A stretch of DNA of 20,485 nt, from positions 1 through 20,485 of the forward strand of contig SFHI01000072.1 of NCBI GenBank assembly GCA_004555705.1. Direction: 5' to 3'. The notes beneath the pieces are model-generated. The model was not told the origin of the DNA. It ran no database searches and saw only the letters and a list, made by a program, of their open reading frames with translations. This document shows, one piece after another, positions 6,905 through 13,854 of this stretch (position 1 is the first letter of the stretch; each line of letters begins with the position of its first letter). The DNA comes from Clostridiales bacterium. GTDB taxonomy: Bacteria; Bacillota; Clostridia; Oscillospirales; Oscillospiraceae. Both the position numbers and the translations under genes were made by a program.

Positions 6905-8287
6905 TTATTTGCTCAGGAACGCATCGATGGAGGCGGCGCCCTTCTTGCCTGCGCCCATGGCCAGAATCACCGTGGCCGCGCCGGTAACCGCGTCGCCGCC
7001 GGCGAACACGCCCTCCCGGGTGGTCATGGCGTCCTCGTTGACAACCAGGCAGCCCTTCCGGTTGGTGTCCAGGCCGGGGGTGGTGGAGCGGATCAGGGGG
7101 TTGGGGCTGGTGCCCAGGGACATGATCACGGTGTCCACATCCAGCTCGAATTCGCTGCCGGGAACCTCCACGGGACGGCGGCGGCCGGAGGCGTCGGGCT
7201 CGCCCAGTTCCATGCGGATGCAGCGGATGGCCTTCACCCGGCCGGTCTCATCGCCCAGAATCTCCACGGGGTTGCAGAGGGTTTTGAACTCGATGCCCTC
7301 TTCCTTGGCGTGGTGCTGCTCTTCCAGACGGGCGGGCATCTCGGCTTCGCCACGGCGGTAGACCACGTACACCTTGTCCGCGCCCAGGCGCATGGCGCAC
7401 CGGGCCGCGTCCATGGCCACGTTGCCGCCGCCCACCACGGCCACAGCCTTGGACTTAATGACGGGGGTATCGGCATCGGGGTTGTAGGCCTTCATCAGGT
7501 TGGTACGGGTCAGGTATTCGTTGGCGGACATGACGCCCTTCAGGCTTTCGCCGGGGATGTTCATGAACATGGGCAGGCCCGCGCCGGAGCCGACGAACAC
7601 GGCCTTGTAGCCCATGTCGAAGAGCTCGTCAATGGTCAGCACCCGGCCGATGACCATGTTGGTCATGACCTCCACGCCCTGGGCCTTCAGCTTCTCGATT
7701 TCGTTGGCAACGATGGCCTTGGGAAGCCGGAACTCGGGGATGCCGTAGACCAGCACGCCGCCGGCGGTGTGCAGGGCCTCGAACATGGTCACAGCGTAGC
7801 CCCGCTTGGCCAGGTCGCTGGCGCAGGTCATACCGGCAGGGCCGGAACCAACCACGGCCACCTTCTTGCCGTTGGGCTCTGCCTTTTCCGGCATGGCGTT
7901 GATGTTTTCCCGATACCAGTCGGCCACGAACCGCTCCAGGCGGCCGATGGCCACAGGCTCGCCCTTGATGCCCCGGACGCAGCGGGCTTCGCACTGGGTC
8001 TCCTGGGGGCATACCCGGCCGGAAAGGGCGGGGAGGGCGTTGGTGGAGGTGATGATCTCATAGGCGGCCTTGAAGTCGCCCTCTTTTACCTTGGCGATGA
8101 ACTCGGGGATGCGCACGTTGACGGGGCAGCCCTCCACGCACTTGGGGTTGCGGCAGCCCAGGCAGCGGCCCGCCTCTTCCACGGCCATCTCGGCGGTGTA
8201 GCCCAGGGTGACCTCCTTGAAGTTCCGGGCGCGAACCTGAGGCTCCTGTTCAGGCATGGGGGTTTTGGTAAGTGTCATATTGGCCAT
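6905..8287 (-). CDS. nfnB: NADH-dependent ferredoxin:NADP+ oxidoreductase, subunit B (NfnB; GltD-like)
   Basis: A 460-residue flavoprotein of the glutamate-synthase small-subunit family. With NfnA it catalyses electron bifurcation or confurcation: NADH plus reduced ferredoxin reduce two NADP+ in the cytoplasm. Cys42, Cys45, Cys50 and Cys54 (CLGCRNPKC..GC) and Cys93, Cys99 and Cys103 supply the iron-sulfur cluster ligands of the N-terminal domain. GSGPAG at 147-152 is the FAD-binding glycine motif. A second glycine motif, VVGGGNVAMD, binds NADP(H). The C-terminal GGDAVTGAATVILAMG closes the FAD site. Length is normal. It follows nfnA with a 15-base gap in the same transcript. A free-standing glutamate synthase small subunit is less likely, because the partner upstream is the NfnA type and no large glutamate synthase subunit is present. 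Confidence 0.9.
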   Translation of the reverse strand: MANMTLTKTPMPEQEPQVRARNFKEVTLGYTAEMAVEEAGRCLGCRNPKCVEGCPVNVRIPEFIAKVKEGDFKAAYEIITSTNALPALSGRVCPQETQCEARCVRGIKGEPVAIGRLERFVADWYRENINAMPEKAEPNGKKVAVVGSGPAGMTCASDLAKRGYAVTMFEALHTAGGVLVYGIPEFRLPKAIVANEIEKLKAQGVEVMTNMVIGRVLTIDELFDMGYKAVFVGSGAGLPMFMNIPGESLKGVMSANEYLTRTNLMKAYNPDADTPVIKSKAVAVVGGGNVAMDAARCAMRLGADKVYVVYRRGEAEMPARLEEQHHAKEEGIEFKTLCNPVEILGDETGRVKAIRCIRMELGEPDASGRRRPVEVPGSEFELDVDTVIMSLGTSPNPLIRSTTPGLDTNRKGCLVVNEDAMTTREGVFAGGDAVTGAATVILAMGAGKKGAASIDAFLSK

Positions 8288-8302
8288 TTTCCTCGTCCTC
8301 CC

Positions 8303-9157
8303 TTATTTGATGAGCTGCTTGCCCATGGCTTCCATGCGGCAGGTGTGGGTGGCGTTTACCTCGGCCTCCCGGTCCCGGTAGGTGCTGTTGCGGCTCATGA
8401 GCTCGGCGTAGTCGACCTGATGGCCGTCGAATTCAGGCCCGTCCACGCAGGCGAACTTGGTCACGCCGCCCACGGTGACCCGGCAGCCGCCGCACATGCC
8501 GGTGCCGTCGATCATGATGGGGTTCAGGGACACGCTGGTGTGGGTGCCGAAGGGCTTGGTGGTCAGGGAGACGAACTTCATCATGGGCACCGGGCCGATG
8601 GCCAGAACCTCGTCAAATTCCTCGCCTGCCTCCAGCAGCTCCTTCAGAGGCTCGGTGACGAGACCATGGCGTCCGTAGGAGCCGTCGTCGGTCATGAGGA
8701 TGAACCGGTCGGCCACTTCCTTGAATTCCTCCTCCAGGATGACGATGTCCTTGCTCCGGAAGCCAACGATGACGGTGACCTCGGCGCCGGCCTCCTTAAA
8801 GCCCCGGGCAGAGGGCAGGGCAATGGCGCAGCCCACGCCGCCGCCAACCACGCAGACCTTCTTCTTTCCCTCCACGGGGGTGGGCTTGCCCAGGGGGCCG
8901 ACGAAGTCCTGGATGTAATCGCCCTCGTTCAAAGCGCCCAGAGCGTTGGTGGAGAAGCCCACCTTCTGGAAGATGATGGTGACGGTACCGGCCTCCCGGT
9001 CGTAGCCCGCGATGGTCAGGGGCACCCGCTCGCTCATGTCATCCACCCGGAAAATGATGAACTGACCGGCCTTGGCCTTTCTGGCGATGAAGGGGGCCTC
9101 AATGTCCATCAGGGTGACGGTGGGGTTCAGCTCCTTTTTGCGCACGATTTTATACAT
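8303..9157 (-). CDS. nfnA: NADH-dependent ferredoxin:NADP+ oxidoreductase, subunit A (NfnA)
   Basis: A 284-residue ferredoxin-NADP reductase-like subunit. RVPLTI at 44-49 is the FAD-binding signature, and GGGVGCAIALP at 105-115 the nucleotide-binding loop. Asp217, Cys222, Cys225 and Cys237 (DGTGMCGGC..FAC) fit the unusual Asp plus three Cys [2Fe-2S] cluster known in this family. The start at 9157 has AAGGACGG upstream. It is the first gene of the nfnA-nfnB operon, driven by a perfect consensus promoter. PyrK-like or sulfide dehydrogenase subunits are relatives, but the neighbour is NfnB-like and no dihydroorotate dehydrogenase gene is near. Confidence 0.9.
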   Translation of the reverse strand: MYKIVRKKELNPTVTLMDIEAPFIARKAKAGQFIIFRVDDMSERVPLTIAGYDREAGTVTIIFQKVGFSTNALGALNEGDYIQDFVGPLGKPTPVEGKKKVCVVGGGVGCAIALPSARGFKEAGAEVTVIVGFRSKDIVILEEEFKEVADRFILMTDDGSYGRHGLVTEPLKELLEAGEEFDEVLAIGPVPMMKFVSLTTKPFGTHTSVSLNPIMIDGTGMCGGCRVTVGGVTKFACVDGPEFDGHQVDYAELMSRNSTYRDREAEVNATHTCRMEAMGKQLIK

Positions 9158-9213
9158 ATTCTGATCCGTCCTTTTTGATTATTTGAAAAGTCGGGGAACG
9201 CTCATACACTGTC

Positions 9214-9242
9214 ATTATAATGCCATATGTTGGATTTGTCAA
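9214..9242 (-). promoter_or_regulatory. Perfect consensus sigma-A promoter of nfnAB
   Basis: Read on the minus strand: TTGACA (9242-9237), a 17-base spacer, then TATAAT (9219-9214). Transcription should start near 9207, giving a leader of about 50 nt with no obvious structure. Both boxes match consensus fully, so strong, housekeeping-level expression is expected. Confidence 0.85.
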
Positions 9243-9301
9243 ATGGATATCGATATTTTTGTGACGAATATACAAAGTTTTTGCTTTTTTCCGTAATTGT
9301 T

Positions 9302-9357
9302 GTAGGGGCGGCTATCAGCCGCCCGCAGCGTTTCGGGCGGCTGATAGCCGCCCCTAC
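9302..9357. repeat. Family C element, compact perfect palindrome
   Basis: Arms 9302-9325 and 9334-9357 are exact inverse copies of 24 bases (starting GTAGGGGCGGCTATCAGC) around the 8-base loop CAGCGTTT. It lies upstream of the nfnAB promoter. The RNA form would be a very stable hairpin in either direction. Confidence 0.85.
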
Positions 9358-9361
9358 GGCA

Positions 9362-9388
9362 GAAATGAAAACGCCCGCGTTTAGCGGG
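9362..9388 (-). terminator. Candidate terminator on the minus strand
   Basis: On the minus strand CCCGC TAAAC GCGGG is followed by CGTTTTCATTTC. It sits downstream of the gene-tail remnant ending at 9456 and would shield nfnAB from upstream transcription. The stem is short (5 bp). Confidence 0.5.
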
Positions 9389-9440
9389 ATGTTCGTAAGA
9401 CAGTTAAACCCAAAATCTGAAAACCATTGGTTTTCAAGGG

Positions 9441-9474
9441 ACGGCGTGGCTTCGGTCACGCCGTTTCTTCTTTC
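9441..9474 (+). terminator. Candidate terminator on the plus strand
   Basis: Arms ACGGCGTG (9441-9448) and CACGCCGT (9457-9464) around an 8-base loop, followed by TTCTTCTTTC on the plus strand. There is no intact plus-strand gene ending here, so it may be inherited from lost sequence. A second palindrome, TGAAAACCA T TGGTTTTCA, lies just before it at 9418-9436. Confidence 0.4.
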
Positions 9475-9542
9475 AGAAGTTCGTCCAGAGGGATGAATCC
9501 AATACCGTCATACTGGATATGGATATGTTGGGTGCGCTGCAT
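9456..9542 (-). pseudogene. Possible C-terminal remnant of a lost gene
   Basis: The minus-strand frame ends HIHIQYDGIGFIPLDELL followed by KEETA and a stop at 9456. Its amphipathic, ordered look is unlike the surrounding noise. No ribosome binding site precedes the Met at 9542; the frame stays open only to about 9608, and the frame next to it continues in a plausible way (EQEILKEV), which hints at a frameshift. The tail is reminiscent of the ends of large serine recombinases, but this is a weak impression and cannot be confirmed here. Confidence 0.3.
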
Positions 9543-9676
9543 AAAAAAGAGCAGGGAACCTCTTTCAAGATTTCCTGCTCGGTGGTGCCGCCGTTGGGCG
9601 GCGGATATTCAATTCATGAACTTAATCAGGATATTCCAAAGTCATACGGATTGACATATCCGATTAATATGGAAAT

Positions 9677-9907
9677 TTACTTTTCTCTGCACTTGATTCC
9701 ATAATTGCCACGGCTTCCGTTCTCATAGCCTCTATATATTTCATAGAGCTTGTCGTTTATTACAACATCGTCATCACTATTAAAAGAGTACGAGTAACCA
9801 TTCTCTTCACAATACTTGGAAATTGATTGGTGCGCTTTTGCCACAGTAGGATAGGTAGCGCTCTCATCATATGGAACCCAAAATGCTTTTTTGAACATAC
9901 TAAGCAT
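9677..9907 (-). CDS. Small orphan protein, 76 residues
   Basis: The likely start is the ATG at 9907, because GGAAGGAG lies eight bases upstream. A GTG at 9916 would lie too close to that site, and another ATG is at 9898. The protein begins MLSMFKKAFWVPYDESA, then a KAHQSISKYCEENGYSYSF segment, an acidic NSDDDVV turn and a basic, glycine-rich tail. There is no signal peptide or membrane helix. Codon use is AT-rich compared with the neighbours, in keeping with the AT-richer island around it. It has its own good promoter. No family is recognised; transfer from a mobile element is plausible. Confidence 0.6.
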   Translation of the reverse strand: MLSMFKKAFWVPYDESATYPTVAKAHQSISKYCEENGYSYSFNSDDDVVINDKLYEIYRGYENGSRGNYGIKCREK

Positions 9908-9949
9908 TAATATCACTCCTTCCCGAGTATAATATCCCGATTCATCATT

Positions 9950-9978
9950 ATTGTACCATATCCTTTATTCATTGTAAA
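9950..9978 (-). promoter_or_regulatory. Promoter of the 76-residue orphan gene
   Basis: On the minus strand: TTTACA (9978-9973), 17 bases, TACAAT (9955-9950). A start near 9943 gives a leader of about 36 nt ending at the GGAAGGAG site. A second -10-like TATACT occurs closer to the gene but lacks a -35 box. Confidence 0.65.
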
Positions 9979-10217
9979 TGGCTTAACTGTTAATTCCTGA
10001 GTGGTCACCGTAAATGGTATTCATCTGCATAGGGTAGCTGGCGGCAGCCAGCGCAGGGGAAGTGTAGCATCCTTGCTTTCTTCCGGTGTCCGGGCTGTAC
10101 GGTCTCGCAGAGCGCACATATGGGGGTTACCACGTATAGAAGTGCGCCCTTAGTATAATAAGGGATTTTTGATGTGGTGCCTCTCGATATTCTGCCATTA
10201 CCACTGTCTATGTGTGC

Positions 10218-10353
10218 TTGAAGAATGTGCCCTCTAATGATAAAATACTAATGGAGGAAAAAGAATAAGCGATGCCCGGTCAAAATGACTGAGTATGGCC
10301 TATTTTCGTGTTACCAACCCTGCAAGACAGATGCCGTAATAAATTATTCATAG
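10218..10353 (+). other. Orphan promoter and short leader-like reading frames
   Basis: TTGAAG (10218-10223), 17 bases, TAAAAT (10241-10246) make a credible promoter. GGAGG at 10253-10257 follows almost at once, then a six-codon frame at 10272-10292 whose stop overlaps a 22-codon frame at 10285-10353 (MTEYGLFSCYQPCKTDAV and four more residues). No full gene follows: mscL comes in from the other strand. It may be the surviving head of a lost gene or attenuator region from a mobile element. Apart from this and a hairpin at 10037-10052 (GCTGGC/GCCAGC), the gap 9979-10369 shows no gene. Confidence 0.35.
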
Positions 10354-10369
10354 AATTACTGTGTTACGG

Positions 10370-10391
10370 ACACCCGCCTTTCCGCGGGCGT
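10370..10391 (-). terminator. Stem-loop after mscL
   Basis: On the minus strand ACGCCCGC, a six-base loop and GCGGGTGT form an 8-bp stem with one G-U pair, starting eight bases past the stop codon. The following CCGTAACAC is not U-rich, so it may act only in part or as a 3' stabiliser. Confidence 0.45.
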
Positions 10392-10398
10392 TTGGGAG

Positions 10399-10860
10399 TT
10401 ATTTTTCCTTCAGCAGGTCCCGGATTTCGGTGAGCAGTTTTTCCTCGGCGGAGGGCTCCGGAGGCGCGGGGGGCGCGGCGGGGGCTTCCTCTTTCTTCTT
10501 GCTGAGGTCAGCCAGCTTGTTCAGGCCCTTCACCAGGAAGAACACCACCAGGGCCAGAATCAGGAAATTGATGATGGCGGAGATAAAGTTTCCGATGTTC
10601 AGGGTGTTGGGAATCACATTTCCCGCCTCATCCACGGGGGCCGCCCCAAAGAGCCGGGGCAGGGTGATCTTCACCTCGGAGAAGTCAATGCCGCCCATGA
10701 AAATGGCCACGAAGGGCATGATGATGTCCTCGGTGAGGCTCTTGGTGATGGTGGAGAACGCGCTGCCGATGATGGTACCAACGGCCAGGGCCATGGCGTT
10801 GCCCTTCACCGCAAAGGCCATGAATTCCTCCATCCACGCGGGCTTTTTGTGCTTGGACAT
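10399..10860 (-). CDS. mscL: Large-conductance mechanosensitive channel MscL
   Basis: A 153-residue channel that opens under membrane tension to release solutes after hypo-osmotic shock; it works as a homopentamer. The N-terminal helix precedes TM1 (about 15-45), which carries the conserved pore-lining stretch FAVKGNAMALAVGTIIGSAF. TM2 is at about 89-112, and the C-terminal amphipathic helix (SAEEKLLTEIRDLL) forms the usual cytoplasmic bundle. The linker before that helix holds a run rich in Ala and Pro (APAAPPAPPEP). The start at 10860 is chosen because AGGAGG lies seven bases upstream; an in-frame Met at 10887 lies upstream of that site. It is monocistronic, with repeat DNA in front and no recognisable promoter in it. 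Confidence 0.93.
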   Translation of the reverse strand: MSKHKKPAWMEEFMAFAVKGNAMALAVGTIIGSAFSTITKSLTEDIIMPFVAIFMGGIDFSEVKITLPRLFGAAPVDEAGNVIPNTLNIGNFISAIINFLILALVVFFLVKGLNKLADLSKKKEEAPAAPPAPPEPSAEEKLLTEIRDLLKEK

Positions 10861-10878
10861 TTGAATTCCTCCTATCAG

Positions 10879-11017
10879 AATTGACAATTACAGTATGCTG
10901 CCGTAGGGGCGGATAGCATCCGCCCGCTGACGTTGGACGAAGAAGGCTTTCAGTACTTCCGGAAATGCCCAAAATTATTGAGTATAATTGTCAATTGTCA
11001 ATTGTAAATTGTCAATT
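10879..11017. repeat. AATTGACAATT element enclosing a family C half element
   Basis: A single AATTGACAATT at 10879-10889 faces a 32-base inverted block at 10986-11017. Between them, GTAGGGGCGGATAGCATCC begins a family C half (10903-10926, a hairpin GGGCGGA TAGCA TCCGCCC). The right block ends at the serS stop codon, so it may supply the 3' end of serS. Confidence 0.75.
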
Positions 11018-12344
11018 ATTTCTCAATGACTTCCAGCCCGCCCAGGTACTTGCGCAGGGCTTCGGGAACCACGATGCTGCCGTCGGCGCGCTGGTTCTGC
11101 TCCACCAGAGCCGGGAAGATGCGGGAGGTAGCCAGGCCGGAGCCGTTGAGGGTGTGGACCAACTCGGGCTTGCCGGTGGCCTCCCTGCGGAAGCGGATGT
11201 TGCCCCGGCGGGCCTGGTAATCCCGGGCATTGGATACGGAGGAGACCTCCTTGTAGCCGTTCATGGAGGGGATCAGAATCTCAATATCGTAGGTGCGGGC
11301 CATGGAGGCGGAGCAGTCTCCGGCGGCCAGCTTCACGGTGCGGAAGTGGAGGCCCAGACCGGCCACCAGATTCTCCGCCTTGTGGACCAGCTCTTCGAAG
11401 GCCGCGTCGGAATCCTCGGGGCGGGTAAACTGGAACATCTCCACCTTGTTGAACTGGTGGCCCCGGACCATGCCCCGCTCGTCGGCCCGGTGGGAACCGG
11501 CCTCCCGGCGGAAGCAGGGGGTGTAGGCGAAGAGCTTCCGGGGCAGGTCACTTTCGCTCAGGATTTCGTCCCGGTAGATGGAGCACAGCGCCGCTTCCGC
11601 GGTGGGCAGCATATAGTGCACCCGGTCATCGGTGGGATTGGCGATCTTGTAGACCTCGTCGGCGAACTTGGGGAACTGGCCCGCAGTCTCGCCGCACATG
11701 TACTCCAGCATATGGGGCGGCAGGATGAACTCGTAGCCGTCGGCGATGTGGGTGTCGATGAAGTAGTTCAGCAGCGCCCACTCCAGCCGCGCGCCCATGC
11801 CGGTGTACATCCAGTTGCCCGCGCCGGCCAGCTTCACGCCCCGCTCGTAGTCGATGAGGCCTAAACCAGCGCACAGGTCCACATGGTGCTTGGGCTCAAA
11901 GTCGAAGGAGTGCTTCTCGCCCACATAGCGCAGGGGCTCGTTGTTCTCCTTGCCGCCGGGGAGCAGGTCGGGGTCGGGGAGGTTGGGCAGGCTCAGCATG
12001 GCGGTCTTGAATTCCACCTGGAGCTGTGCCAGCTCTGCCAGTTCGTCAGCCACGTCCTTGTCCAGCTGCACGGACTTGGCGTTGTTTTCCGCGATGGCCG
12101 CGTCGATGGCGGAGGTGTCCTCGCCCCGCTTCTCCGCGCCCTTCTTCTGACCGAAGAGCTTGCCGTTTTCCTTGCTCAGCTTGTTCTTCTGGGCGGTCTT
12201 GCCCTCGGAGGCGGTTTTCAGAGCGCGAATCCGCTCGTCCAGCACCAGAATGCGGTCTACGGTGGCGTCGCAGTCCACTTCCTTGGCCCGCAGGCCCGCC
12301 TTAACCGCGTCGGGGTTTTCCTTGATTTTCCTGATATCCAGCAT
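11016..12344 (-). CDS. serS: Serine--tRNA ligase (SerRS)
   Basis: A 442-residue class II synthetase that charges tRNA-Ser (and tRNA-Sec where present). Residues 27-115 form the long N-terminal coiled-coil arm that grips the tRNA. LPTAEA at 246-251 is the serine-site TxE loop. FRREAGS at 278-284 is motif 2, and NGSGLATSR at 400-408 is motif 3 with its conserved Arg408. Residues after NGSGLA (TSRIFPALVEQNQ) differ from the common AVGRTLVAILENYQ version but keep the key Arg, Glu and Gln. AGAGG stands nine bases before the start. It is monocistronic. The upstream region holds repeats, and no T-box leader could be made out. Confidence 0.95.
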   Translation of the reverse strand: MLDIRKIKENPDAVKAGLRAKEVDCDATVDRILVLDERIRALKTASEGKTAQKNKLSKENGKLFGQKKGAEKRGEDTSAIDAAIAENNAKSVQLDKDVADELAELAQLQVEFKTAMLSLPNLPDPDLLPGGKENNEPLRYVGEKHSFDFEPKHHVDLCAGLGLIDYERGVKLAGAGNWMYTGMGARLEWALLNYFIDTHIADGYEFILPPHMLEYMCGETAGQFPKFADEVYKIANPTDDRVHYMLPTAEAALCSIYRDEILSESDLPRKLFAYTPCFRREAGSHRADERGMVRGHQFNKVEMFQFTRPEDSDAAFEELVHKAENLVAGLGLHFRTVKLAAGDCSASMARTYDIEILIPSMNGYKEVSSVSNARDYQARRGNIRFRREATGKPELVHTLNGSGLATSRIFPALVEQNQRADGSIVVPEALRKYLGGLEVIEK

Positions 12345-12379
12345 TTTTCATTACCTCTTCTGATTTGATGGGGGGTACG

Positions 12380-12605
12380 AATTGACAATTGATAATTGAC
12401 AATTGACAATTATGGTATCCCTCCGGGATTATATTTTTGATGTCATCCTGAGCAAGGCTTGCCGCGCCAAAGGAGCTACCACTCCATTTCCTGGAGCAGT
12501 TCCTTTCGGGTGCAGCTCGCTTGACGTGCGTCCTCACTTGGGTTGACAGGGCGTTTCGATTACTTTGGGTTTCCGCAAACAATTGTCAACTGTCAATTGT
12601 CAATT
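12380..12605. repeat. AATTGACAATT element upstream of serS
   Basis: A 32-base block at 12380-12411 and an inverted 25-base block at 12581-12605 enclose about 170 bases, which start with the ATCCCTCCGGGAT palindrome and contain GATGTCATCCTGAGC. That phrase resembles an intergenic repeat common in Clostridia, judged from memory. The whole piece lies between serS and pspC and probably contains, or has displaced, the serS promoter. No convincing promoter was seen. Confidence 0.7.
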
Positions 12606-12750
12606 GGCAACCTCTAAAAACTACTTTTTGGCGTTTTGGGCGAGAGATTTTGTTCCAGCAAAAGTTTTGGAAAGGCCGGAATACTTGGTGTATTGCGGAC
12701 TTTGTCCAAAACCCAAAAGGGTAGTTTTTAGAGGTGCCCAATTGTCAATT
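12606..12750. repeat. Family D element, copy 2, nested in AATTGTCAATT units
   Basis: The element runs 12606-12739, with ends CCTCTAAAAACTAC and GTAGTTTTTAGAGG in inverse orientation (14 bp, exact). It is bounded on the left by the AATTGTCAATT block ending at 12605 and on the right by a single AATTGTCAATT at 12740-12750, so it seems to have landed inside that repeat. The interior matches 6575-6727 in opposite orientation. Confidence 0.8.
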
Positions 12751-12757
12751 CCGAATC

Positions 12758-12979
12758 TCACTCGACCTTTTCGCCTTCGATGAACCCATTGGGCTTGCGG
12801 GGGATGATGATCATGCAGGCGATGTACAGCAGGATGCCCAGACCCCAGATGAGGCTGACCACGGCCCACATCACCCGCACCACCGTGGGGTCGATGCCGA
12901 AATACTCCGCGATGCCCGCGCAGACGCCGTCCAGCATCTTTCCCTCGGACGCCTTATAGAGCTTTTTTGATTTGTCCAT
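12758..12979 (-). CDS. PspC-domain membrane protein
   Basis: A 73-residue, single-domain protein. The PspC signature covers nearly all of it: KLYKASEGKMLDGVCAGIAE at the front, FGIDPTVVRV, then the hydrophobic segment at about 37-60 (WAVVSLIWGLGILLYIACMIIIP). PspC proteins sit in the cytoplasmic membrane and in some bacteria take part in phage-shock-type envelope stress signalling; small stand-alone versions are common in Firmicutes and mostly uncharacterised. GGAGGAAAAG precedes the start. It is 14 bases downstream of parB on the same strand, so it is the last gene of the par operon. A functional link to segregation is not known. Confidence 0.88.
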   Translation of the reverse strand: MDKSKKLYKASEGKMLDGVCAGIAEYFGIDPTVVRVMWAVVSLIWGLGILLYIACMIIIPRKPNGFIEGEKVE

Positions 12980-12993
12980 TTTCTTTTCCTCCT

Positions 12994-13854
12994 CTATTTC
13001 TCCAGTTTCATCAGCGCGTCCAGGAGCTTCTGCAAATCCTCCTGGCCGTAGAACTCCAGCTCAAACCGGCCCTTCCGCTTGCCGTTGACGATCTTGACCC
13101 CCCGGCCCAGGTGCTTACTCAGGCTCTTTTCGCACTCGGCCACATAGTCCACGGCGAAAACCTCCTCCTTTTTGGGAGCGGGCTCCTTCTCCATGTTCTT
13201 GCACAGGGTCTCCGTCTGCCGCACGGAGAGCGACAGGGCAATGACCTTTTTCGCCGCGTCCAGCTGCTTCTTTTCCGACTTCAGCGAGGCAATGGCCCGG
13301 GCGTGTCCCGCGGTGAGGCTCCCGGAGCGCACCAGCTCCAGCACCTCCGGGTTCAGGCTTAGCAGCCGCAGGGCGTTGGCTACGGCGGGACGGGACTTGC
13401 CCACCCGGGTCGCGGCCTCCTCCTGGGTCAGACCGTAGTCCTCCATCAGGCTCTTATACCCCAGGGCTTCTTCCACCGGGTTCAGGTCCTGGCGCTGCAG
13501 GTTTTCAATCAGGGCCAGCTCCATGGCCTTGCGGTCGTCGGCGTCAATGACCACCACCGGAACCTCGCTGAGCTTGGCCAGTCTGGCTGCCCGCCAGCGC
13601 CGTTCGCCCGCGATGATCTGGTAGTAGCCCGTGGGCATTTCCCGGACGGTAAGGGGCTGGATCAGACCGTGGACCCGGATGGATTCCGCCAGGTTCTCCA
13701 GCTCCTCAGGGTCAAAGTCCTTCCGGGGCTGGTCGGGGTTGGGTTCCACCTTGTAAATGGGCAGGCTCTGGTAGGCGCTCTTCTCCTGGGGCTCCTCGGC
13801 GAAGTCCCCCAGCAGGGCTCCCAGTCCCTTGCCCAAGCCTTTCTGAGATGCCAT
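12994..13854 (-). CDS. parB: Chromosome-partition protein ParB (Spo0J family)
   Basis: A 286-residue CTPase and DNA-binding protein that loads at parS and spreads as a clamp to organise the origin region. The N-terminal KGLGKGLGALLG stretch matches the region that stimulates ParA. NPDQPRKDF at 39-47 and GERRWRAA at 83-90 are the CTP-binding boxes, and ENLQRQDLNPVEEA (117-130) completes that domain. The helix-turn-helix that reads parS is at about 143-165 (TQEEAATRVGKSRPAV). The C-terminal lysine-rich dimerisation region ends at 286. Its ATG shares one base with the parA stop (TAATG), indicating coupling. Two parS sites lie upstream of parA in this window. Confidence 0.95.
   Translation of the reverse strand: MASQKGLGKGLGALLGDFAEEPQEKSAYQSLPIYKVEPNPDQPRKDFDPEELENLAESIRVHGLIQPLTVREMPTGYYQIIAGERRWRAARLAKLSEVPVVVIDADDRKAMELALIENLQRQDLNPVEEALGYKSLMEDYGLTQEEAATRVGKSRPAVANALRLLSLNPEVLELVRSGSLTAGHARAIASLKSEKKQLDAAKKVIALSLSVRQTETLCKNMEKEPAPKKEEVFAVDYVAECEKSLSKHLGRGVKIVNGKRKGRFELEFYGQEDLQKLLDALMKLEK

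Noticed and set aside
7310..9178. A 622-residue plus-strand frame over nfnAB
   Set aside because: Composition is His/Gly/Val-rich antisense noise; the minus strand holds two complete, motif-bearing genes and a perfect promoter.
9519..9704. A 61-residue plus-strand frame
   Set aside because: No ribosome binding site, no hydrophobic or domain pattern, and it overlaps the end of the better supported minus-strand gene at 9677-9907.
12412..12580. A T-box leader in front of serS
   Set aside because: On the minus strand a GGAGTGGTAGCTCC stretch faintly recalls a T-box end, but no TGGNACCGCG, no stem I with a serine specifier and no terminator/antiterminator pair could be found. The segment looks like repeat DNA.
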